In this document: positions 33,502-40,749 of the stretch, piece by piece
Numbering within the stretch: the first letter of the stretch is position 1
How the letters are laid out: each line of letters starts with the position of its first letter
Source of the DNA: Tepidicaulis sp002389665
GTDB lineage: Bacteria; Pseudomonadota; Alphaproteobacteria; Parvibaculales; Parvibaculaceae
Assembly (NCBI RefSeq): GCF_965222285.1
Contig: NZ_OZ244942.1
Coordinates: forward strand, 3,519,421 to 3,583,420
Length of the DNA stretch: 64,000 nucleotides
Reading direction: 5' to 3'
The notes under the pieces: model-generated
Seen by the model: the letters and a program-made list of their open reading frames with translations, nothing else
What the model was told of the DNA's origin: nothing
Database searches by the model: none
Program-made: the position numbers and the translations under genes

Positions 33502-33936
33502 CTATTCGACCGTGATGGTGATCTGCTCGGAAGCGACGGGAGGGTTATGCGGAATATGGTTCATGTCGCCGAGCAGCAATTGCAGCGTATGCGTGCCCGG
33601 TTCCAGCTCGATTTTCGTTTCCGTCTGGCCGCCGCCGAAATGCACATGGTTCTCGTCGGCGGGAATGGAATAATCCAGCGCCTCGCCTTCCAGCATCGGT
33701 GTATCGACAAGCAAGTGGTGATGGCCGGTATGGTCCTTGTCGATCCCGGCAGGCGCAACGCCCATGCCTTTCAGACCGAATTGCACGGTAACGGGGCTTG
33801 AAACCGTCGCGCCGTCTTCCGGCGCAATGAAATAAACTTCCGCCCCTTCGGGCGCCGGCGTTTCACCGGCAAGCGCGCCGCCGGCAAGAGCCGGGGCAAG
33901 CGCGAATGAAAGCGCGAGAATGGATGCAAACCGCAT
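33502..33936 (-). CDS. DUF4399 domain-containing exported protein
   Basis: A 144-residue protein with a signal peptide (cleavage about residue 23, ALA-GE). The mature part is a DUF4399 domain with VYFIAPEDGATVSSPV, KDHTGHHHLLVDTP, then HVHFGGGQTE and GTHTLQLLLGDMNHIPH. The histidine-rich motifs suggest metal binding in the periplasm, which is unproven. It is a single gene convergent with olsB. Confidence 0.85.
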   Translation of the reverse strand: MRFASILALSFALAPALAGGALAGETPAPEGAEVYFIAPEDGATVSSPVTVQFGLKGMGVAPAGIDKDHTGHHHLLVDTPMLEGEALDYSIPADENHVHFGGGQTETKIELEPGTHTLQLLLGDMNHIPHNPPVASEQITITVE

Positions 33937-34036
33937 GGGGGCCTCCGCTTATGATGTGGTGTCACGAGAGCGGATACTATGAAGGCGCTGCCGGGCTCTG
34001 GCAACGCCTTCACGGGGAATTCCTTGTCGAAGCGCC

Positions 34037-36319
34037 TTAGCGCACGAGGCGTGAGGTGCTGTCGAGATCGTATGCAGCGAAAGCGGCCATGTTGACGAGG
34101 TCGGAAACCGTCGCGCCCAGATTGACGATCTGCACGGGCCGGGAAAGGCCGGTCAGAAGCGGACCGATCACTTCGGCCCCGCCCAGTGATTGCAGCATCT
34201 TTGTCGAGATGGAAGCGGAATGAATGGCCGGCATGATCAGCACATTGGCGGGGCCCGAAAGGCGGCAGAACGGATAAAGCGCCATCGCCTCTTTACTGAG
34301 CGCCACATCGGCGGCCATTTCCCCGTCATATTCGAAATCGGCGCCGCGCTTGTCGAGAATTTCCGTCGCCTCGCGCATCAGCGTCGAGCGCTCGCCCGAA
34401 GGATGGCCGAAGGTGGAATAGGCAAGCATGGCAACGCGCGGTTCTTGGCCGAGGCGGCGGTTCACTTCGGCCGCCTGCATCGCGATATCGGCAAGCTCTT
34501 CGGCGCTTGGCATGTCGTGCACATTCGTGTCGGCGACAAGCACGGTGCGCCCGCGCACGATGATCATGGAAATGCCCATGACACGCGAGCCCGGCAAGGG
34601 ATCGATGACGCGCAGCACTTCAGAAAGCGCGACGGCATAATTGCGCGTTGCCCCCGTCACCATCGCATCGGCATCGCCGTGTTCGACCATGCAGGCGCCG
34701 AAGATGTTGCGGTCGTTGTTCACCATGCGCAGACAGTCGCGCTGCAGATAGCCGCGCCGCTGCAAACGCTTATAGAGGAAATCGGCGTAAGTATCCGCGC
34801 GGTGCGAAACGCGCGAGTTGACGATTTCGAGCGCCGTGCCGGAGTCCAATCCGATGGAGCGCATCGTCTCGCGGATACGCTCTTCCCGGCCGATCAGGAT
34901 CGGATGGCCGAGCTCGAGATCGCGGAAGGTGAGCGCCGCGCGGATGACGCGTTCCTCTTCGCCTTCGGCAAAGACCACGCGTTTCGGATCGCGTTTGACA
35001 TGCTCGTAGATCACCTGCAGCGAGCCTTGCGTCGGATCGAGGCGGGCGGAGAGCTTGTTCTTATACCCGTCCATATCGACGATCGGCATGCGCGCAACGC
35101 CGGTATCCATCGCAGCTTTTGCAACGGCGGAAGGGATCTCGCGAATGAGGCGCGGATCGAAGGGCACGGGGATAATGTAGCTTGCGCCGAAACGCGGGCG
35201 CTCGCCCTGATAAGCGGCGGCTACTTCATCGGGCACGTCTTCGCGCGCAAGTTTCGCAAGCGCTTCGGCGGCGGCGATCTTCATCGCTTCGTTGATCGTC
35301 GTTGCGCGCACATCGAGTGCGCCGCGGAAGATGTAAGGAAAGCCGAGAACGTTGTTGACCTGGTTCGGATAGTCCGAGCGGCCCGTCGCCATGATCGCAT
35401 CGTCGCGCACTTCGGCGACTTCTTCCGGCGTGATTTCCGGGTCCGGGTTCGCCATTGCAAAAATGATCGGCTTGTCGGCCATGGAGGCGACCATTTCAGG
35501 GGTCAGCGCGCCTTGCACGGAAAGCCCCAGAAAAACATCCGCGCCTTTTACCGCTTCTTCGAGCGTGCGCTTGTCGGTCGGCACCGCATGGGCCGACTTC
35601 CACTGGTTCATGCCTTCTTCGCGGCCCTGATAGATGACGCCTTTCGTATCGCAGAGGATAGCCTGATCGTGCGGCAGGCCCATCGCCTTGATGAGCTCGA
35701 GGCAGGCAATGCCCGCCGAGCCCGCGCCGTTGACGACGACGGTAATGTCCTTGATGTCCTTGCCCGTCAGATAAAGCGCGTTGATGAGACCGGCGGCGGA
35801 AATGATCGCCGTGCCATGCTGGTCGTCATGGAAGACGGGAATGTTCATGCATTCGCGCAGGCGTTCTTCGATGATGAAGCAGTCCGGCGCCTTGATGTCT
35901 TCCAGGTTGATGCCGCCGAACGAAGGCCCCAGATAGCGCACGGAATTGATGAAGGCGTCGACATCTTCCGTTTCGATTTCAAGATCGATGGAATCGACAT
36001 CGGCAAAGCGCTTGAAGAGCACCGCCTTGCCTTCCATCACGGGCTTGGAGGCAAGCGCGCCCAGATTGCCGAGACCGAGAATGGCCGTGCCGTTGGAGAT
36101 CACCGCGACCATGTTGCCTTTGGAGGTGTAGTCGTAGGCGGTGTCCGGGTTCTCGGCGATGGCGCGCACCGGCGCGGCGACGCCCGGCGAATAGGCGAGC
36201 GAGAGATCCCGCTGCGTGGCCATGGGCTTGGTGGCGTTGATTTCCAGCTTGCCGGGCTTGCCCCGGGCGTGGAAACGCAGCGCTTCTTCGTCGGTAAATG
36301 CTTTTTTGTTTCTCGTCAT
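34037..36319 (-). CDS. maeB: NADP-dependent malic enzyme (MaeB type)
   Basis: The 760-residue protein joins a malic enzyme domain (residues 1 to about 430; DLSLAYSPGVAAPVRAI, VVVNGAGSAGIACLEL for NAD(P), and FHDDQHGTAI) to a C-terminal phosphotransacetylase-like domain (about 435-760; NVLIMPAIHSASISTKML) that is a regulatory module in this family. It decarboxylates malate to pyruvate with NADP. ATG 36319 is used; an upstream TTG is unlikely. Confidence 0.96.
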   Translation of the reverse strand: MTRNKKAFTDEEALRFHARGKPGKLEINATKPMATQRDLSLAYSPGVAAPVRAIAENPDTAYDYTSKGNMVAVISNGTAILGLGNLGALASKPVMEGKAVLFKRFADVDSIDLEIETEDVDAFINSVRYLGPSFGGINLEDIKAPDCFIIEERLRECMNIPVFHDDQHGTAIISAAGLINALYLTGKDIKDITVVVNGAGSAGIACLELIKAMGLPHDQAILCDTKGVIYQGREEGMNQWKSAHAVPTDKRTLEEAVKGADVFLGLSVQGALTPEMVASMADKPIIFAMANPDPEITPEEVAEVRDDAIMATGRSDYPNQVNNVLGFPYIFRGALDVRATTINEAMKIAAAEALAKLAREDVPDEVAAAYQGERPRFGASYIIPVPFDPRLIREIPSAVAKAAMDTGVARMPIVDMDGYKNKLSARLDPTQGSLQVIYEHVKRDPKRVVFAEGEEERVIRAALTFRDLELGHPILIGREERIRETMRSIGLDSGTALEIVNSRVSHRADTYADFLYKRLQRRGYLQRDCLRMVNNDRNIFGACMVEHGDADAMVTGATRNYAVALSEVLRVIDPLPGSRVMGISMIIVRGRTVLVADTNVHDMPSAEELADIAMQAAEVNRRLGQEPRVAMLAYSTFGHPSGERSTLMREATEILDKRGADFEYDGEMAADVALSKEAMALYPFCRLSGPANVLIMPAIHSASISTKMLQSLGGAEVIGPLLTGLSRPVQIVNLGATVSDLVNMAAFAAYDLDSTSRLVR

Positions 36320-36650
36320 GGCCAATCTGCGCAACTTTTGAAATGATCGGGCGCGGCGTTCTTAACGCATATTGCTCTGCCCCGCTACCCCCCGCCCGCT
36401 CTTTTTTACGGAAACGCCCGGTGCTTCTTGAGGAAAGACAATGCCTGAAAGGGTTAACGGCTGGGTTAAGGGGCGACATTGGGAAGGAGTTTTATGGTGA
36501 AATTTCGGGCTTTCTAAGTGTGCCTCTTGGGCTATACTCTGCCAATTAATTGAACAGCGCGTGTGCGCTAAAAGGCGACACCGAGTCGGCAAAAACTTTT
36601 AAAATCAATACGTTAAAACTATGTATCGAGCGGACTCGGTTTATGGAAAA

Positions 36651-36692
36651 TGTCAAGAATAAATTTGACAAAGAAGACCGGCTGATTATATT
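36651..36692 (+). promoter_or_regulatory. Sigma70-like promoter with overlapping palindromic operator
   Basis: TTGACA (36665-36670), a 16-base spacer and TATATT (36687-36692) form a strong promoter for the NYN gene. The inverted repeat TGTCAA-N8-TTGACA (36651-36670) ends exactly on the -35 element, a typical repressor position. Confidence 0.55.
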
Positions 36693-36725
36693 TACAACAT
36701 ACCCGCTAGCGGCGTGCCGTTAGCT

Positions 36726-36762
36726 CAAGGGCCGTTTGGGGCGAAAGTCTCGACGGCCTTTG
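36726..36762 (+). promoter_or_regulatory. Leader hairpin before the NYN gene
   Basis: AAGGGCCGT pairs with ACGGCCTTT (one G-T wobble) across a loop of about 18 bases, and TTTGTCGTTT follows. It lies between the promoter and the GGAGGGGG ribosome site, so it may act as an attenuator or protect the 5' end. Confidence 0.4.
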
Positions 36763-36780
36763 TCGTTTGGGAGGGGGAAC

Positions 36781-37407
36781 TTGCGAGTCTATGTCTATGT
36801 AGACGGCTTCAATTTGTATTATCGTGCTCTCAAAGGCACCCAATACAAATGGCTAAACCTTCAAAAACTCTCTGAAGAACTATTACGTCCTCAAGATCAG
36901 CTTGAGTCGATTAGATATTTTACTGCTAGAGTGAGTTCCCGGGCAGGTGATCCCGATGCGCCGCGGCGTCAACAAATACTCTTTAGTGCACTGTCAACTC
37001 TCCCGTCCCTTCGTTTGCATTATGGAAAGTTTCTATCAAAGACAAAACGCAGGCCGGTCGTTGGTTCGAATCCGCGTCAGTTTGTTGAAATTCATGACAC
37101 AGAAGAGAAGGGGTCTGATGTGAATTTGGCCGTCCACCTTGTAAATGATGGATGGCATGGGCGATATGATTTAGCGCTGCTCCTGTCCCAAGATACCGAT
37201 TTGATTGAGCCGGTTCGAATTGTAACTAGCGAACTAGGGCTAAAAGTGGGTTTGGTTTGGTTAGATGGTGGGCAGCCTAATGCTGAATTGAAGAATGTAG
37301 CGTCATTCGTTCGACATGTTCGCAAATCCCATCTGGCGAGATCACAATTTCCGGACCCGCTTGTGGCATCTAATGGTAGGACAATTCGTAAGCCAAAGGG
37401 GTGGTGA
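36781..37407 (+). CDS. NYN domain (PIN-like) putative ribonuclease
   Basis: The 208-residue protein starts at TTG 36781 directly after GGAGGGGGAAC. It has the NYN/PIN-like fold with conserved acidic residues in VYVDGFNLYYRAL, EKGSDVNLAVHLV and LLSQDTDLIEPVR, the pattern of metal-dependent nucleases. The C-terminal part after about residue 180 is basic. Codon use is AT-richer than in maeB and mutS, and the gene has its own promoter, so it is probably acquired. Stand-alone NYN proteins are found as toxins, defence nucleases and RNA-processing enzymes; no partner gene is visible. Confidence 0.8.
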   Translation: MRVYVYVDGFNLYYRALKGTQYKWLNLQKLSEELLRPQDQLESIRYFTARVSSRAGDPDAPRRQQILFSALSTLPSLRLHYGKFLSKTKRRPVVGSNPRQFVEIHDTEEKGSDVNLAVHLVNDGWHGRYDLALLLSQDTDLIEPVRIVTSELGLKVGLVWLDGGQPNAELKNVASFVRHVRKSHLARSQFPDPLVASNGRTIRKPKGW

Positions 37408-37499
37408 AGGTTATCAACCCAATTTGATCGACAGTTTCTGATATCTCGGACCTTTAAGAAGAATCTGCTAGATTGCGCCCCTTCATTCCGAGGGTAAGC

Positions 37500-40253
37500 A
37501 TGGCGGCGGTCGAGAAAAACGAGGGGACGGAAAAGCGCGCGGGCACGGCGGGAGCCGCCGGCGCCGCCGGCAGCGAGCCGGTGAAAGCCGTCACGCCCAT
37601 GATGGCGCAATATCTGGAGATCAAGAAGGATAACCCGGGCGCCCTCCTCTTCTACCGCATGGGCGATTTCTACGAGCTCTTCTTCGAGGACGCGGTGAAA
37701 GCCGCTGAAGCGCTGGACATTACGCTTACGAAACGAGGCAAGCATTTAGGGGAAGATATCCCCATGTGCGGCGTCCCGGTCCATTCCGCCGATGCCTATC
37801 TCGAGCGCCTCATCCGCCTTTCCTTCAAAGTGGCGATCTGCGAGCAGACCGAAGATCCGGCGGAAGCGAAAAAGCGCGGAGCGAAATCCGTCGTCCGCCG
37901 CGAGGTGGTGCGCCTCGTTACCCCCGGCACCTTGACCGAGGACACGCTGCTCGATGCCCGCCGGCACAATTATCTTGCCGCGCTGTCACGGCTCGGGGCG
38001 AGCGACAAGCTCAGTCTTGCTTGGGCGGATATTTCGACGGGCGATTTCCGCGTGACCAGCATCGCCCCCGGCGAGCTTGGCGCCGAGCTTGCCCGGCTCG
38101 AGGCGGGCGAGCTTCTCCTGCCCGACCCGCTTTTCACCGACCCGGCGCTTGCCGAAACCTTGCGCCAGACGCGCGCCGCGCTGACCCCGCTCGATCCTTC
38201 CCTTTTCGACAGCACGCGGGCCGAGCGGCGGCTCAAAGAGCTGTTGGAGGTAAGCGCGCTGGACGGTTTCGGCCATTTCAGCCGGGGCGAGCTTTCGGCC
38301 GCCGGCGCGCTGATCGATTATCTGGAACTGACCCAGGTCGGCAAGATGCCGCGCCTCAAAGCCCCGCGTCCGGCGCGCAGCGGCGCTTTTCTCGCCATGG
38401 ATGCGGCAACGCGCGCCAATCTGGAGCTGACCCGCACGCTGTCGGGTGAGGCGCGCGGCAGCCTGCTTTCCGTGATCGACCGCACGGTGACGGGCGCGGG
38501 CGCAAGGCTGCTCGCCGAACGGCTGAAGGCGCCGCTGACCGATCCTGCCGCGATCATTGCCCGGCTCGATGCGGTAAGCTGGTTTCTGGAGGCCCGGGAG
38601 CTGAGATCGCGCCTGCGCGCCGAGCTTAAATCCGTGCCGGACATGGCAAGAGCGCTCTCGCGCGTGACTGCCGGTCGCGGCGGGCCGCGCGATCTTGCCG
38701 CCGCAAGAGACGGGCTGGCTGGGGCGCATAGGATCGCCGCGCTTTTGGCGTCTGCCTCGCAGGCCCTGCCGGAGGAAATCGCCCGTGAGCGCGCGGCGCT
38801 GGAAGGGCGGGCGGCGGCTCTTCAGGACAGGCTGACGGCGGCGCTCAGCCCCGATCTCCCGCTTCTCGCGCGGGATGGCGGCTTTGTCGCCAAAGGCTTT
38901 TCCGCCCCGCTCGATGAATGCCGGGTGCTGCGCGATGAAAGCCGCCGCGTCATTGCGGGCCTGCAATCGAAATATGCCGAAGAGACGGGCATCGGCGCGC
39001 TCAAGATCAAGCACAATAACGTGCTGGGCTATTATATCGAGGTCTCGCCGCGCCACGCCGACCCGCTCATGACCGGCGTTCATAAGGACGCCTATATTCA
39101 CCGCCAGACGCTGGCGAATGCCGTGCGCTTTACCACGGTCGAGCTCTCCGACATTGCCTCGCGCATTACCGAGGCGGCGGGCCGCGCCATCGCCCTTGAG
39201 ATGGAGCTCTTCTCGGAGCTTTCCGAGGCGGTGAAGGAAGAAGCGGCGGCGATTTCGCAGGCCGCCGAAGCGCTGGCCCGGCTCGATGTGGCCGCCGCCC
39301 TTGCCGATCTGGCCGAAGAGCGGCGCTACACGCGCCCAAGGATCGATGACAGTCTTGCCTTTGAAGTGACCGGCGGCCGCCACCCTGTCGTGGAAGCAGC
39401 GCTGGAAAAGGCAGGTGAGGGGCCTTTTGTGCCGAATGACGCCGATCTTTCCGGCGATAAGGGGGAGGCGCGCCGGCTCTGGCTTCTGACCGGCCCCAAC
39501 ATGGCCGGTAAATCCACCTTCCTGCGCCAGAACGCGCTCATCGCCATTCTGGCCCAAATGGGTTCCTACGTGCCCGCCTCTGCTGCCCATATCGGGGTGG
39601 TGGACCGGCTCTTTTCCCGCGTCGGGGCGGCGGACGATCTGGCGCGCGGGCGCTCCACCTTCATGGTGGAAATGGTGGAGACGGCGGCCATTCTCAATCA
39701 GGCCGGGCCCCGCTCGCTCGTCATTCTGGATGAGATCGGCCGCGGCACGGCGACTTTTGACGGGCTCTCCATCGCCTGGGCGGCGGTCGAGCATCTGCAT
39801 GAGGAAAACCGCTGCCGGGCGCTTTTTGCCACCCATTATCACGAGCTCACCGCCCTTGCCGAAAAGCTGCCTTTCCTTGCCAATGCGACGATGAAGGTGA
39901 AGGAATGGCAGGGGGATGTGGTCTTCCTGCATGAAGTGGGGCCGGGGGCCGCCGACCGCTCCTACGGCATTCAGGTCGCCAAGCTTGCCGGCCTGCCGCC
40001 TGCCGTCATCGCCCGGGCAAATGACGTGCTGCATGTGCTGGAAAGCGGGGCGGAAACACGCGGCGCGGGCCGCATTGTGGATGATTTGCCGCTTTTCTCC
40101 GCCGCGCCGCGGCCAGCGGATTCGCGCGGGGCGAAGAAAGGCGCGCTGGAAGAGGCCTTTGAGGCTGTCAATCCGGACGAGCTCAGCCCGAAAGAAGCGC
40201 TGGATCTGCTTTATGAGCTAAAAGCGCAAAAACTCGCCGAAAACGGCGAATAA
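37500..40253 (+). CDS. mutS: DNA mismatch repair protein MutS
   Basis: MutS recognises mismatches and starts repair with MutL. The 917-residue protein has the mismatch-binding motif GDFYELF in domain I, the connector and lever domains, the clamp segment with KYAEETGIGALKIKHNN, and the ABC ATPase domain with Walker A GPNMAGKSTFLRQNA, signature DDLARGRSTFMVEM and Walker B LVILDEIGRGT. The N-terminal 30 residues are low complexity. ATG 37500 follows GAGGG. Confidence 0.97.
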   Translation: MAAVEKNEGTEKRAGTAGAAGAAGSEPVKAVTPMMAQYLEIKKDNPGALLFYRMGDFYELFFEDAVKAAEALDITLTKRGKHLGEDIPMCGVPVHSADAYLERLIRLSFKVAICEQTEDPAEAKKRGAKSVVRREVVRLVTPGTLTEDTLLDARRHNYLAALSRLGASDKLSLAWADISTGDFRVTSIAPGELGAELARLEAGELLLPDPLFTDPALAETLRQTRAALTPLDPSLFDSTRAERRLKELLEVSALDGFGHFSRGELSAAGALIDYLELTQVGKMPRLKAPRPARSGAFLAMDAATRANLELTRTLSGEARGSLLSVIDRTVTGAGARLLAERLKAPLTDPAAIIARLDAVSWFLEARELRSRLRAELKSVPDMARALSRVTAGRGGPRDLAAARDGLAGAHRIAALLASASQALPEEIARERAALEGRAAALQDRLTAALSPDLPLLARDGGFVAKGFSAPLDECRVLRDESRRVIAGLQSKYAEETGIGALKIKHNNVLGYYIEVSPRHADPLMTGVHKDAYIHRQTLANAVRFTTVELSDIASRITEAAGRAIALEMELFSELSEAVKEEAAAISQAAEALARLDVAAALADLAEERRYTRPRIDDSLAFEVTGGRHPVVEAALEKAGEGPFVPNDADLSGDKGEARRLWLLTGPNMAGKSTFLRQNALIAILAQMGSYVPASAAHIGVVDRLFSRVGAADDLARGRSTFMVEMVETAAILNQAGPRSLVILDEIGRGTATFDGLSIAWAAVEHLHEENRCRALFATHYHELTALAEKLPFLANATMKVKEWQGDVVFLHEVGPGAADRSYGIQVAKLAGLPPAVIARANDVLHVLESGAETRGAGRIVDDLPLFSAAPRPADSRGAKKGALEEAFEAVNPDELSPKEALDLLYELKAQKLAENGE

Positions 40254-40749
40254 GCCGCTTTTTGGACGCAAAAACGTGTCAAAAGGGGATTTTTGCCGCA
40301 CTTGTGGATAAGTCCGTGGACGGACTATGCGCGTGCTGTGCCCCGGTGACTCGCTGAAAGCGCAAGCCGGCCCGTGATTGCGATTCACATCTGGCGAAGA
40401 AAGGGCATGGGGGAGGCGGAAAACCTCTGCGCCGCGTTAAGCCATTTACTCACACGGCAGGCTGCCCGGATTTTAGGCGGACCGGGCTGGGTGCGCCCAA
40501 GTTTTCGCCATTGTTACGATACCGGAACGATAAATCCGGCGAAAAAAGCGCGTATTTCTGCGCCCTTACCGTAAGGCTGCTTTTGGCGCGGGGCTTGCGA
40601 AGCGCATAAAGGCTGCTTGCCTCGTAAGGCTGCCTCTCTCTCCTCCCTCGCGCCAGCGGCCTCGCAAAGCCGCTGGCGTGCTATACATAAGAAAGAACCG
40701 CCCTTGAAGGCGGTCTGACAAACGGACCATCCGACCACCCGGAGCTTTC
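40254..40749. other. Intergenic region mutS-glnD with repeats and hairpins
   Basis: No convincing gene lies in these 496 bases. CGTAAGGCTGC occurs at 40570-40580 and 40623-40633, with a variant CATAAAGGCTGC at 40605-40616. A 10-bp stem CGCCAGCGGC / GCCGCTGGCG (40651-40678) and a six-bp stem ACCGCC / GGCGGT (40697-40714) follow; the last is 35 bases before the glnD start. This could be a long glnD leader or a small RNA. Confidence 0.45.

Larger units (their letters stand above)
36320..36780. other. AT-richer intergenic region upstream of the NYN gene
   Basis: These 461 bases hold the maeB promoter side and the start of the second islet. Visible are a seven-codon ORF at 36494 (ATG GTG AAA TTT CGG GCT TTC TAA) with a strong GAAGGAG site, AGCGC-GTGT-GCGCT at 36556, long-range arms ACCGAGTC (36580-36587) and GACTCGGT (36633-36640), a promoter/operator at 36651-36692 and a leader hairpin at 36726-36762. 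No tRNA or mobile-element ends were found. Confidence 0.5.

Noticed and set aside
34190..36346. Long plus-strand ORF of 718 codons opposite maeB
   Set aside because: It is an antisense shadow of an unmistakable malic enzyme gene; the composition is typical of such shadows.
36466..36480. CtrA-like site (TTAA-N8-TTAA) in the maeB upstream region
   Set aside because: CtrA sites need a seven-base spacer; this one has eight, and no cell-cycle gene is near.
36578..36590. ACACCGAGTCGGC resembles the last stem of a Cas9 tracrRNA
   Set aside because: The match is short, the pairing arm is incomplete, and there is no cas gene or repeat array in the window.
36712..36765. tRNA-like sequence (GCCGTTAGCTCAAGG) near the NYN gene
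   Set aside because: There is no T-arm GGTTCAAAT motif, no fitting anticodon stem and no matching acceptor arm.
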